Under the pieces are notes generated by a model, which saw only the letters and a list, made by a program, of their open reading frames with translations, was not told the origin of the DNA and searched no databases. Of a stretch of 64,000 nucleotides of DNA, positions 42,601 through 55,009 are shown in pieces. Position 1 is the stretch's first letter; the number at the start of each line of letters is the position of its first letter. Origin of the DNA: JAVWHX01 sp036639875. GTDB lineage: Bacteria > Bacillota_I > Bacilli_A > Erysipelotrichales > Coprobacillaceae. Where the stretch lies: contig JAVWHX010000001.1 of the NCBI GenBank assembly GCA_036639875.1, forward strand, positions 88,853-152,852, read 5' to 3'. Made by a program: the position numbers and the translations under genes.

Positions 42601-45600
42601 TTTATTGATGTTTGTATCATAGAAATCCTTATCCCAAAGTTGTTTCTTTGACGTATACTCAGAACATTTTATCGCATATTGCGGATTTTCTGATACAAGA
42701 TAGACATTTTTATTTACTGCTGAGCCATTGCTATGTCGTATTGGATGCAATGATAAATTATATCCGCCATCAATAGGTCTATCATTAACTGTATCCGTTG
42801 TAAACTTATACATATCACCAACAACAAATATATTTTCTATAAGAGGATTTCTATAATCTGCAGTTATTATTCCTGAATAATTCGAATTTGCATAAATATC
42901 AGTAATTGCATAGATATTCTTTATTATTCCAGAAGAGTATTGAGTCACAATTCCTCCATCATTTCTCACATATATATGTCCATTCTTTGTTTTATTATAG
43001 ATATAACCATTTTCAATGATTCCGAAGTTATTTCTGACAAAAACTGTAGAATTTACATTTGTTCCTACCATTTTAACCCAACTTTCACCATCGAACTCTA
43101 TGATAAAATTATTAATCTTTCCATAATTATCTCTCATAAAAGAGGTTGAACGAAATTGATCTCCTAATGCATTTGGTGCGTATATGATATTCTCCATAAT
43201 TCCATAGTTATTTCTTACAACATTATAACCTAAGTCATCCCCAGCAACTCCTACAAACCTTACATTCTTCAATGTTCCAGACTTCCCAACATCAAAATTA
43301 GAACGCCTTCCTTTCCCTAGAGAAAGTGTATGTCCTTGAAAATCTAATGTACCATTAAATGTAAAATCACTTAAAAATGGCCATTGTGTTTCCACAATAT
43401 CATTAACAACTATATAATTTCCCCATGTATCATTTTTAATATATTGAAAATCACTTATGGACTTTATTACATATGTGAGTTTATCAGATTCTACTTCACA
43501 TTCATCTAAAACAATAACTCGTCCATGATATTGAATTGATATTTCAAACTTATAACTTTTTCCATTCTCCAAATAGACTGTTCTTGCTTGACTAACAGGC
43601 TTAATCTTTCCATTTTCATATGTCAGATGATTTTCACTCACCGTACTTATCTTATAGTCATCTTTTCCTATCACATTCGTTTCATACTGTGTAATGTAGT
43701 AGTTCTCTACATTTTGTAGTAATCCTGCATTATCTGTTAACGTTTCTTCTAATGATATGACCTTTTGATTCTTCGCCTCTTGTAAAAGTAACAATTGTTC
43801 GTTTCTGCCTTTTCCAAATGACCATCGCATATAGGCTGCATTTGTTGGAACCACAATAACATTTTCAGTTTGATGTCGACCTCCGATATATTTCTTTTCT
43901 TTATCATAAAATACAGTTGGACCATTAAGTTTATAATAGATATCTCCTGGTGTTACTTCTATATAATCAGTAGAATTATAGGCAGTGTGATTGGATTGAA
44001 ATCCTGATCCAACATCAAGAAAAGCATCATTTATTATATTAACACCAATGAAAGCATCTTTTGGATTATCTATTTGAATCATGTTGGAGTTATTTAGGTT
44101 CTCAATTCTTCCTTGAACCCTTATATTTTTCCATTGATAGTAATTATTAATGACTGTTCTATCAAAATAAACACCCATTCCATCTGCATATGTCTGATTG
44201 TAAAATCTTTGAACTACTCTATTGTTAGTATCGTAGGCTAGCATTCTTAATAAGCCAGCACCAAAATCTTTTAAATATAATCCTTTTGTTGAATCAACAG
44301 GAAGATAATCAGTAACAAAATATCCTTCCTTATCTATAATATGCCCTTCATCATCTATTCCTTTATTCATCATGACTTTCTCTTTATCTATATTTCCTAT
44401 AACACTTTGATTATCATAAGTAAATTGCATATCATTCAGCTCTATGCTTCCTTCTATACCAAGTGTTGGTCTAAATGTAAATGTCTTAAATGTGAAGTTT
44501 CTTTGTAATGTCCCTGCTGTTTGTCCATCATTATACTGTGCTGCTACAAATCTTATCTCATAGTTATCTTCATCACTTAATGATTCAAATCGCATCTTTT
44601 CGATTTTATCACCTATTAGATATGTATGTGACTCTATAACTTCTTCTCCTCTTACTAATTGAATTGTATATTTATCATCTAGTAATGTTTTATCAATATC
44701 ATTGACTTGTAAACCATAAAACTCGAAGAACTTCTGACCTTGAAAATAATCTTCATATATAATTTGTGGTTCTCTTTTCTTTGTAATGAAATTATCTTTA
44801 CTTATCATTGTTTGTAAATCATAGATATATCCACCTTGATTTGCTTTACTTAAAACTTTCATTATATATTTCGTTGATGGACTTAAAGTTCCTTCTGTCA
44901 TAGTAATATGAAGACTTCCACTCTTCTCTGCACTTGTTTCAAAATATGCACCATTGATAAATGCTTGCCATGGTGTCACTCCAGATAATAACAATTCTTT
45001 ACTGACACTTAACAAAATCTCTGGTTTATTTTTTTCTCCTTGTTGGATAATTAATTGTTTCTTTGTATCATCATAAAACTTCTGTATATCTACATTATCA
45101 AACATCTCTTTTTGAATAGTGATTCCTACTTTATCATTTTTATCTGATGTTAATTCAAATGTTATTTCATTCATCAAATCAGCAAGTGATGTTGATGACT
45201 TTGTATTCATGTTGATATTAATAGTTGCGCTAGTCCCTAATATATTCGTAAATGAATTTGTATAATTTAATGTTCCATTCCCTATTGATGCTGAATAGAA
45301 CGCTGAATTACATATTTCTTTTTTCTTATCTCCTGTATTATCTTCTATATTATAATTTGCTATTGCCTTTATATACAGTTTCTGTGAGAATGGCAAATTA
45401 TATATTGATAAATCTATGTCTTTATCTTCTTTACTAATTTGTATTTCTTTCGCTGTTTCTTTTACACCATCTTTTTCATATTGAATATTGAGTGGTTCTC
45501 CACCCTCATCACATATCTTTACTGTATAATAACTATCTATTATAGCATTATCTATATCACTTAAACTCAACTTAAGTTTAAATGATCCTGCTTTGTTTTC

Positions 45601-45942
45601 ATTTATCTTAACTTTTACTACTGGTGTAGTTTTCGCTGTTTTCACTGTCCCTTTTATCTTCTCTGGTGTTGTTGGGATAGCATGAGAAAAACGATCTAAG
45701 ATTTCCATTGTATAACTATATGTTGAATTACTTTTTAATACTGGACTAGTTGAGAAGTCTAGCGTTTCTCCTTTGTTTAATTTTTTCATGATATCCGAAC
45801 TGATATCTGCCACAATTTCTTCTTTTGTTTGAGTATCTATAAAACGAATACTTCCTTTTGCAGCATATGGTAGTGTATTTTTATAAATGTTTTCTAATGT
45901 TTTATCTCCAGTTATATAATCACTATCATTTTCTAATTTCAA
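36667..45942 (-). CDS. Giant surface protein, downstream part after an in-frame stop (beta-helix/GLUG repeats, C-terminal TM)
   Basis: 3,091 residues, starting at a TTG that has no ribosome binding site and no signal peptide. It is in the same frame as the preceding gene, separated only by TAA and one codon, so it is probably the 3' part of one ~3,580-codon gene. FN3-like modules occupy about the first 500 residues. Three similar sections follow, each an Ig-like strand set, a short motif like SFNDWMIMAS or SNSQQWQNIV, then a right-handed beta-helix (about 830-1040, 1258-1510, 1724-2270). The last carries about 14 GGIVG-type GLUG repeats. No HExxH motif is present, so it is not an M26 protease although the helices resemble its mid-region. 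A coiled coil, one C-terminal helix (about 3063-3082) and a basic tail end it. Confidence 0.8.
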   Translation of the reverse strand: MKLENDSDYITGDKTLENIYKNTLPYAAKGSIRFIDTQTKEEIVADISSDIMKKLNKGETLDFSTSPVLKSNSTYSYTMEILDRFSHAIPTTPEKIKGTVKTAKTTPVVKVKINENKAGSFKLKLSLSDIDNAIIDSYYTVKICDEGGEPLNIQYEKDGVKETAKEIQISKEDKDIDLSIYNLPFSQKLYIKAIANYNIEDNTGDKKKEICNSAFYSASIGNGTLNYTNSFTNILGTSATININMNTKSSTSLADLMNEITFELTSDKNDKVGITIQKEMFDNVDIQKFYDDTKKQLIIQQGEKNKPEILLSVSKELLLSGVTPWQAFINGAYFETSAEKSGSLHITMTEGTLSPSTKYIMKVLSKANQGGYIYDLQTMISKDNFITKKREPQIIYEDYFQGQKFFEFYGLQVNDIDKTLLDDKYTIQLVRGEEVIESHTYLIGDKIEKMRFESLSDEDNYEIRFVAAQYNDGQTAGTLQRNFTFKTFTFRPTLGIEGSIELNDMQFTYDNQSVIGNIDKEKVMMNKGIDDEGHIIDKEGYFVTDYLPVDSTKGLYLKDFGAGLLRMLAYDTNNRVVQRFYNQTYADGMGVYFDRTVINNYYQWKNIRVQGRIENLNNSNMIQIDNPKDAFIGVNIINDAFLDVGSGFQSNHTAYNSTDYIEVTPGDIYYKLNGPTVFYDKEKKYIGGRHQTENVIVVPTNAAYMRWSFGKGRNEQLLLLQEAKNQKVISLEETLTDNAGLLQNVENYYITQYETNVIGKDDYKISTVSENHLTYENGKIKPVSQARTVYLENGKSYKFEISIQYHGRVIVLDECEVESDKLTYVIKSISDFQYIKNDTWGNYIVVNDIVETQWPFLSDFTFNGTLDFQGHTLSLGKGRRSNFDVGKSGTLKNVRFVGVAGDDLGYNVVRNNYGIMENIIYAPNALGDQFRSTSFMRDNYGKINNFIIEFDGESWVKMVGTNVNSTVFVRNNFGIIENGYIYNKTKNGHIYVRNDGGIVTQYSSGIIKNIYAITDIYANSNYSGIITADYRNPLIENIFVVGDMYKFTTDTVNDRPIDGGYNLSLHPIRHSNGSAVNKNVYLVSENPQYAIKCSEYTSKKQLWDKDFYDTNINKENTFEVDSLVELGYYPQLKMDSCMDKYQPYIKLPEVEDGIAPKVVDSVVTKQTEDYADVTIKMTNPNNDIISNITVDNVDCIIFEQQVVNHFYEVKVKVSNPKVYVSEYKISKFDYRSTHTENSATVTDSSIKAEFYKPINSFNDWMIMASNQSQNYRLKTDLDFSTVSNYNSIYLTKFTGKFDGGKYDADGKLIGMHTISNINPPSDFSKVSALIDAMNGTFKNVRIQGFEWMRDTTLSTALINTTIGEISNIHIRDISLEGTDGIISGLVNTAGMMSEIKNCSIKDMKLKSVPSNTATSNTISGMTSTLNGKLNHCYVSDFEIELDTSRTEISPSAAGIVGKLGSSGVLLDSYASGKIKSLMNNGGLVGVRVANEEGKIQRCYSDVIIESSNEYNGGISVNTSSRNCLSVGSMMLSKADYNYAHRIAAKKNSYPIDKDNYAYSGQYFNNMDIGVDDATGLLTREQLSNKDTYLYTIKMGNAFDYSEVENGALPKVKNTNGELLPDQQSKYLSSDNVKMSVINSKQMGETYEVEVEVHHEGFDIQNITIDDMTELSIDKTTKNDVSVCTITSKKLKALDLYKLNVILKNKKNPAIMTLSSMVDYQGPVYWEISNSQQWQNIVANHKESSENFKIIGIIDFEGIKNPVLDVAVNRFIGQDKATSIIKNLTFNDSQGYNLIKNSMSGISDITFDNININYETSAPNKGAMGIIKQNSADLENCVFKNSKLNANLFNGSIIGMIGNNVGNIKNVEVSEILIEGTYKTVITGTNGSVGGLVGSCSGGMQNITGKNIIVNASESTSVGGIVGYQNVTYLKATSNNDISVENVSLKGKSNIGGIGGYNTTKISTNYSAKNVLIEGNGTNHGGIFGVTYANINNSELDGVSLQDITINSTISSYYIGGAVGTGTGIVYDINAKNINLKGGSGIGGILGKGNVSNSIIENVTVNAERFNAGGVAGECNNSVVNSEVRFANVRAKYAAGGVVGRGGCYTVTVVNADVQAEKYAGGIVGSGNVITDGEADIENKVYSPPPYWCAVYDTKVKTTKDYAGGIIGFSGHKTVKSTDWHNVVARCEIEANNYAGGFFGGSYGMDTNITTRYAIVRDTKITAKNNYAGGIAGCVILDNPNFSSYGGYVSNIDVHASSYAGGLFGYVQEVEGVTPIKRLRGYLIHNSRVSSVDKEKSNFVTYNYRDIVEDKNILGIKIEENSTLNGIKAKDAGIWQDPTREHIEVITEADIGDYDLLTNVYDPVTGTTKNSKRPGLAWATNQMSVYATLELGRDFSAVNGKNDFSFTPIDYTKHVFRVHADLPDGTYKIYSANKPSEMYDLVIKSKEGDVTISSVTCQFQRISLKLKVNEDTIWSSVLAYLSNYFTTAKVVEGQTYYEGNDVSPQTIILEDGDYTWYKDRNYNLGKDNSTSIVAGKGNQITIPSRGYYYAIDATNKKISPLFTFDTHGYLPSVVSGNTTPKYQEGLAVPGDYSTAYSVLDGLFEGEARLDYIPRTPSLGTLSSKARMATIEKKLPKLNVYSSGTDRINIEFNDSLSAYQDKGIQVKLSYGSTEKEYTVKERTLTIGYDYQTDIEIKVSYGKESYDYLVKAEDVIQSVSTYKNRYYYLVDDGVKDNDMKWQGDYIHLYHNEVLSKEQEIVSLKDSKKRKAAILGELLETKEIYSGENQGYQIKNYSTYSTTNNKEVNDMLLVKRGKLHIIDGHLEKRGIQVIVDVYNGKQIQCILQENGKLLNVIGEIKTPEGFRNEDIVEISGTMENDTTIMFVRYKDGTLVGFDYLSGKTIDVESQSKDIGFFDFMKTSFFSLFDAPVENIESKEGDVETFENELIQLDEEGLTLLEEAEMIIVSNKNSDTEKTVLTSEEKEEIIEKVEKQKSKNSQERQAYVTKYNAKEGKFETYQKQSILEAEEEIISENEKIKELEKNGLDIKQLKNEPQVNKINNGFPLDWVVIGTVFISISALLVVLYKKRKMIQN
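39140..40400 (-). repeat. Tandem GLUG-type repeats (GGxxG) within the giant protein
   Basis: About 14 short coding repeats of the form xGGIVGxxx (GGLVGSCSG, GGIVGYQN, GGVVGRGG, GGIIGFSG, GGFFGGSYG, GGIAGCV, GGLFGYV) recur every 20-35 residues, as expected for turns of a beta-helix. Confidence 0.75.
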
Positions 45943-45945
45943 ATC

Positions 45946-45948
45946 TTA
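45946..45948 (-). other. In-frame TAA that splits the giant surface-protein gene
   Basis: The frame reads ATG ATG AAA ATA TAA GAT TTG AAA TTA: the upstream 489 codons and the downstream 3,091 codons are in the same phase, with only the TAA and one Asp codon between. One base change would restore a sense codon. Confidence 0.9.
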
Positions 45949-47415
45949 TATTTTCATCATATTTGATGATAATATATCTTTCATTTCATAATTAACTTTG
46001 ATTGGTTTGACATTATCTTTAATAGCTAATGTCTTAGTTTCTGTTAACTCTAAAAATGTTTCTGCTGTTTTCTTTCCAAATTCATCATAATACTGATAAA
46101 CTCCTTCTACATATATAGTTGAATCTGGTGGTAATATAGATATTTCTGCTTGTACACTCTTTAAAAATTGTTTTCTCATTAAGAGTGTTCCTTTTGAATC
46201 ATAGACATTAAAACGTATTCCTCTTATGATCTTATTTGATGGATCATTAATTGTAAGATCAGTATGAATCGTATAAACCCATGTTTTTAACTCATTATTT
46301 GTAACTGTTGGTTTTATATATGTTGTATCTGGTGGAGCTGGATCTTGAGGGTCATCTTCGCCTTCACTATCCCCTTCTCCATCGCCTTCGTTTTCTCCGC
46401 CTTCTCCTACACCTTCTCCTGGCTTATCACTCTCAGATCCCCCAGTATGATCACCTCCAGTGTTACCTTCATCAACTGGTGGTGTTGGTTTCACTTCTGG
46501 TTTCTCTGGTTCAATTGGACTTGGTGTTTGCTCTCCGGCCTCTGGTAAACTCCCCTCATCTCCTATATCATCTTTATCACTATTTTCCCCATTATCACCT
46601 TGCACTTTATCTTCAGATGGTTGTTTCTCTTGTTCATTTTGAATAGGTTCTCTTTTCTCCGCAGGCTTTTTATTCTTTTCTTCTTCTCTTTTTTCTATTT
46701 CTTCTTTAATTTCTTCCTCTTTTTTCTCTATCTCTTTTACTGTTTCTTTTACAATTCCTAATTGCTTTAAGAAATCACTATAATTCATTGTTTTCCCATT
46801 AAGTGTTATCTTTGCGTTTTGAAGTCCTCTAACAGCTAAAAAGTTTAGTTTTCCTTCATTATAACAATATGCATTGATATAAGTTTCTGTGAAATTAGCA
46901 AATGAATTGACAGGTAAAACATATGTTTCTAACAATGTTTGTATCTTAATATCTTTATGATTCATAAAAATACCATTCTTCAAATAAGCCATTGTTATTT
47001 TCTCATTATCCACTTGTTTTCCACTTGCATCAAAACTATGACCTCCACTTAAATACATCCCTTGTGCACTTGTTAAAACATCAAAATCCTCAGTTATAAG
47101 CTGAGGTTGTGCTTCTATGAATCGTATCCCAGCTCCTTCTTTAATAAACATAGGAAACTCTAAATCTACCTTTTTCTTGTCATTACTTACATAATATGAA
47201 TCACCATTTATATAGATAGGTTCAGTTTCACTGACTTTTACTAGTGAAACAGCATCAGCTTCATAAATATCTTCTTTATTCAATGATTCTTCAATATCAT
47301 TTTCTTCTAAAACATATCCATTTTCATCAATATAAGAATGAACAATATATGTATTCATTTGAATAAAAACCAACGCCGATAACATAACAACTGCAAGAAT
47401 AATTAGTTTTTTCAT
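45946..47415 (-). CDS. Membrane-anchored surface protein, upstream part of the giant gene
   Basis: 489 residues: N-terminal signal anchor (MKKLIILAVVMLSALVFI), a ~200-residue extracellular module, a highly charged helical stretch (about 225-258, rich in KEE repeats), a G/E/D/P-rich linker (about 260-365), then an FN3-like domain and the beginning of a second domain that continues beyond the stop. The strongest ribosome binding site of the operon (AAGGAGGTG) precedes it. Layout parallels the 518- and ~1,965-residue proteins upstream: anchor, module, low-complexity hinge, FN3. The protein stops inside a domain, so as it stands it is truncated. Together with the next frame it would span from membrane anchor to membrane anchor. 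Confidence 0.8.
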   Translation of the reverse strand: MKKLIILAVVMLSALVFIQMNTYIVHSYIDENGYVLEENDIEESLNKEDIYEADAVSLVKVSETEPIYINGDSYYVSNDKKKVDLEFPMFIKEGAGIRFIEAQPQLITEDFDVLTSAQGMYLSGGHSFDASGKQVDNEKITMAYLKNGIFMNHKDIKIQTLLETYVLPVNSFANFTETYINAYCYNEGKLNFLAVRGLQNAKITLNGKTMNYSDFLKQLGIVKETVKEIEKKEEEIKEEIEKREEEKNKKPAEKREPIQNEQEKQPSEDKVQGDNGENSDKDDIGDEGSLPEAGEQTPSPIEPEKPEVKPTPPVDEGNTGGDHTGGSESDKPGEGVGEGGENEGDGEGDSEGEDDPQDPAPPDTTYIKPTVTNNELKTWVYTIHTDLTINDPSNKIIRGIRFNVYDSKGTLLMRKQFLKSVQAEISILPPDSTIYVEGVYQYYDEFGKKTAETFLELTETKTLAIKDNVKPIKVNYEMKDILSSNMMKI

Positions 47416-47432
47416 AGTTACACACCTCCTTC

Positions 47433-48125
47433 TTATTTCATTTCATCTAAATCATCAACATTGTTATATAACAAAATATTTTTATCTTGGTTTATTAACA
47501 CACCATTTTTTAAATCAATTTTATAATCAGCACATGTTGCTTCCAATGTATCCGTTATTATTTTATTTGTTGTTATTTTTTTTGTTTTCGACTCATATAA
47601 AACAAATGCCTTTGAATTCATATTTACATAAATACTTGAGAATGCATCTAACTGCTTTTGTTCTCCATTAATTGTAATCTGAGTTTTCTCTAAAAATATA
47701 TATGTTGATTCTCCATCATATAAAAATCCAAGATCACTTACTATTTTATTATCATTAAAAATCCCTTCTTGTTGAGAAGCAAAAACAGAAAAATGATTAG
47801 CTCTAAAATATTGTTTTGATCTTGCGTTGACATAAATCATATCTTTTGGTAAAACAATACTATTTGATGATTCCAAATAGAGTGGCATTGCACTTAATGT
47901 CACATTACTTGTGCATCTTCCTTCACATGTTTTTTCTTTATCATAATAAAGTTCTGTTCCTTTTTTATAAGAAATGATTGTTCCAGCTCCAGGTTGAGTA
48001 GCTGTCTCTTTTAAAGTGAAAGTTGAACTATCATTTAAAAAGAAATAAAGCGCTGCTGCCATAACCAAAAATATAAAGCTTGCTATTATTGCATAAATAA
48101 ACGATTCTTTTTTCTTAAGTTTCAT
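47433..48125 (-). CDS. Single-pass membrane protein of the rotary-ATPase operon
   Basis: 230 residues with an N-terminal anchor (about 9-30) and an extracellular beta-rich domain containing two nearby cysteines (CEGRC). It resembles the anchor-proximal modules of the neighbouring surface proteins (short strands, ITINGEQKQLDAF compared with ITLNGKTMNYSDF), but lacks hinge and FN3 parts. That resemblance is suggestive only. Its start overlaps the previous stop by four bases, so it is an integral part of the operon. Function unknown; a stator or scaffold around the fibres is conceivable. Confidence 0.75.
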   Translation of the reverse strand: MKLKKKESFIYAIIASFIFLVMAAALYFFLNDSSTFTLKETATQPGAGTIISYKKGTELYYDKEKTCEGRCTSNVTLSAMPLYLESSNSIVLPKDMIYVNARSKQYFRANHFSVFASQQEGIFNDNKIVSDLGFLYDGESTYIFLEKTQITINGEQKQLDAFSSIYVNMNSKAFVLYESKTKKITTNKIITDTLEATCADYKIDLKNGVLINQDKNILLYNNVDDLDEMK

Positions 48126-48608
48126 ACTTTCTTACCTCCATTTACCAAAAAATATAATTCATACAAAAATAAATATATGGAATACATTGTTATACATATT
48201 CCTGTTAAAATATAAACAACGAGAAACATCATTGGTGTATGCATGATAATCATATATTGAAATATCATGTTGTTAATGATAAGTGCCACAGCACATAACA
48301 ATATATTAATTGCTACATAAACAAACATCTTTAAATGTTCTATAAATACCAAACATAAAATCGCCTGACATATATAAAACATGACATGAACAGCATTAAG
48401 AGATTGGAAACGAAAAACAGAACTGATTATAAAACACATAAAAGAAAAACAGCTTATAAGTTCCAATCTTGCTTTTGTATTTAACATCATCAATAGATGT
48501 TTCCATATATATATTTTTTCATTTTTCTTAGATAAAATGACAATTGTATAAGTACATAATACAAGTAAGATAGAAACAACTATATATTCTTTTAATTGTG
48601 CAATATTA

Positions 48609-48625
<17 letters not shown>
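48122..48625 (-). CDS. Polytopic membrane protein of the rotary-ATPase operon
   Basis: 167 residues with about five membrane helices (roughly 13-33, 55-73, 79-98, 100-123 and 128-156). It overlaps the epsilon-like gene by 17 bases and the next gene by four. It is the only polytopic protein in the operon apart from c, so it is the candidate for a membrane stator. I see none of the subunit a signature: no conserved Arg within a penultimate helix and no LRLFGN-like segment. I therefore do not call it subunit a. Confidence 0.75.
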
Positions 48626-51090
<2,465 letters not shown>

Positions 51091-51094
51091 ATGG

Positions 51095-52411
51095 TTATTC
51101 CATAAATGCAGAAAAAATCTGTACCATTTCTTCTACATCTTTTGCAGAATATTTATATTGTTTAAATGCTTCAAGAAGTTTTTGACCACGTCTTAATTTT
51201 GTTTGAAGTGCTTCACCCATTTCATCAATATTCGCTAACTCATAAATATCTCGTGTTTCCAAATAACTTAAAAGTTCACGTCTTGTTTTACTTCCTATTT
51301 TTTTAACTTGTTTTTCTTGTACACTTCCTCCTAATCTTGATACACTCAAACCATAATCAATCGCCGGTTTTTGCCCTTTATCAAAATTCTTCTTACTTAA
51401 TACAATTTGTCCATCAGTGATTGAAATAATATTCGTACTTATATACTCTGTTATATCTCCACCTCTTGTTTCCATGATAGGTAAAATCGTAATACTTCCT
51501 CCACCAACATGTTGACATCCTTTTTCTAAAAGTCTTGAATGTGTATAGAAAATATCACTTGGATATGCATCTCTTCCTGGTTCTTTTCCTGTCAATAATG
51601 CTATTTCACGATAGACATCTGCATGACGTTTTAAATCATCAATAACTACCAATACATCCTTACCCTGCATCATATAATCTTCTGCTATTGATAAACCAAC
51701 ATAAGGTGTCAATGACATAACAGGAGGCTGTTCATCATTGTTCGCACAAAGGATAATTGTATGCTCCATTGCCCCTTGATACATAAGCTGTTGATAAATA
51801 TCTTTAACTGACTTCTTTGTTTTCCCAATAGATATGTAAATACACAATACGTCTTTACTTTTTTGATTACAGATTGTATCTAAAGCAATTTGTGTTTTTC
51901 CAGTTTTTTTATCTCCAAGAATAAGTTGTCGTTGCCCTTTTCCAATAGGATACAATAAATCGATACCTGATATTCCTGTATACAACGGTCTATTAACACT
52001 GTTTCTTGACATTATTGATATTGCATTATGTTCAATGGGTTGTGATTTATAGTTTGCAAAATACTGTGCATTCATCTGATCTTTCCCAAACATATCGACA
52101 ATATGTCCAATTGAATCTTCACTAAAAGTTGCTTCAAATTTTCTCCCCGTTAGTGTTGCTTCATCTCCTACATAGATATCCTTTTCTATCTTCACTAATG
52201 ATACAATGACACTATCTTCTTTAATAACATTAATATATCCTTTTGCTTTATTCCCTATTTGAACTTCTTCAAAATAACCAGCGTTCATTAAACCTTTGAT
52301 TTCTACAACATATTTGTATATGCGTATGATTCTTCCAGTTTCAAAAACATTAGTTGAAGCTTGCATATTATGAATCTTGCTTGTTATTTTTTCTTTCATA
52401 AAATCATTCAT
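51095..52411 (-). CDS. F-type ATPase alpha-like subunit
   Basis: 438 residues, about 60 shorter than usual, with the loss mainly at the C-terminus, which ends soon after RRGQKLLEAFKQYKYSAKDVEEMVQIF. Visible motifs are GRIIRIYKYVVEIKGL, PLYTGISGIDLLYPIGKGQRQLILGDKKTGKT (Walker A 166-173), LVVIDDLKRHADVYREI, GRDAYPSDIFYTHSRLLE and GLSVSRLGG with the arginine finger (Arg359). It should form the alpha3beta3 head with the beta subunit. GGAGG precedes the start. Confidence 0.92.
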   Translation of the reverse strand: MNDFMKEKITSKIHNMQASTNVFETGRIIRIYKYVVEIKGLMNAGYFEEVQIGNKAKGYINVIKEDSVIVSLVKIEKDIYVGDEATLTGRKFEATFSEDSIGHIVDMFGKDQMNAQYFANYKSQPIEHNAISIMSRNSVNRPLYTGISGIDLLYPIGKGQRQLILGDKKTGKTQIALDTICNQKSKDVLCIYISIGKTKKSVKDIYQQLMYQGAMEHTIILCANNDEQPPVMSLTPYVGLSIAEDYMMQGKDVLVVIDDLKRHADVYREIALLTGKEPGRDAYPSDIFYTHSRLLEKGCQHVGGGSITILPIMETRGGDITEYISTNIISITDGQIVLSKKNFDKGQKPAIDYGLSVSRLGGSVQEKQVKKIGSKTRRELLSYLETRDIYELANIDEMGEALQTKLRRGQKLLEAFKQYKYSAKDVEEMVQIFSAFME

Positions 52412-52423
52412 ACTGCCTCCATT

Positions 52424-53175
52424 CTACAGACTAAAATCATATAATCTGTCTTTATATCTAATTCGATACCCTTCTAATATTTCGCTATCTTTCAATTGTA
52501 TTAATTCTTTTGAAGATTCAACAGGATTAACTTCTTTATTTGAATAAATATATATATGTGGATCATTGTTAAAAATATAATCTTTCAAATAACTTATAAA
52601 CAAATATAAATCAAATGACTGTTTTTCTTCACAATACTTCTTAAAAATAGTAAATTGGGCTGGAAGAGTTTTTAAAACATCATTTATCACTTCTATTTGT
52701 TGATTTGAATTAAGGTTCATCAAACCATAATAAACATCTATATCAAATAATGATAAAAGGTCTTCATAATCTTGAACTGAAATAAAGTTCTCTTTTTTTA
52801 ATTCATTAATTGCTTCTAACGATAAATTTAAAGAATTTATTTCAAAATCACATTTCACCATTCTATAATGTTCATCAAAACGATTGTTTTGATAAACGGC
52901 CTGTTTGATAAAACTTTGTTCTCTCTTTTTTTCTTCTTTTTCAATTTTTGTATTTATAATCTCATGAGACGAGATACTGAGTAAGTCGATTTCAGCTTGC
53001 TTTTCTAATAATTCTGCAGTTTTCTTTTCTAATAACTCATCATAAAGATCTGCCATAACAACTCCTACTTTTTTATATATCTGTTGATGAATATCTTGAC
53101 ATATTTTTTTAACAGCAAAAAGTAAGAATGCAGCTAATGATACCATCACTAAAATAACTGCTATAAAACTTATCA

Positions 53176-53176
<1 letters not shown>
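52424..53176 (-). CDS. Fused b-delta-like peripheral stalk subunit
   Basis: 250 residues: an N-terminal membrane helix (about 2-22), a helical stalk rich in K and E (about 25-95), a helical delta-like domain (about 100-200) and a C-terminal beta piece ending EILEGYRIRYKDRLYDFSL, which resembles the delta/OSCP ending DPSLIGGxxVRIGDxVxDxS. It fills the place of both atpF and atpH in the gene order. Fusions of b and delta exist in mycobacteria, but this one is much smaller. It would hold the alpha-beta head still relative to the membrane. The start overlaps the c stop by one base. Confidence 0.82.

Positions 53177-55009
<1,833 letters not shown>

Noticed and set aside
36667..45942. M26/Zmp-type zinc metalloprotease
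   Set aside because: The beta-helix region is similar, but no HExxH or other zinc motif is present in the whole frame.
46308..46646. Several open frames on the plus strand opposite the low-complexity linker
   Set aside because: They are mirror images of the G/E/D-rich coding region of the 489-residue protein; no ribosome binding sites and no family features.
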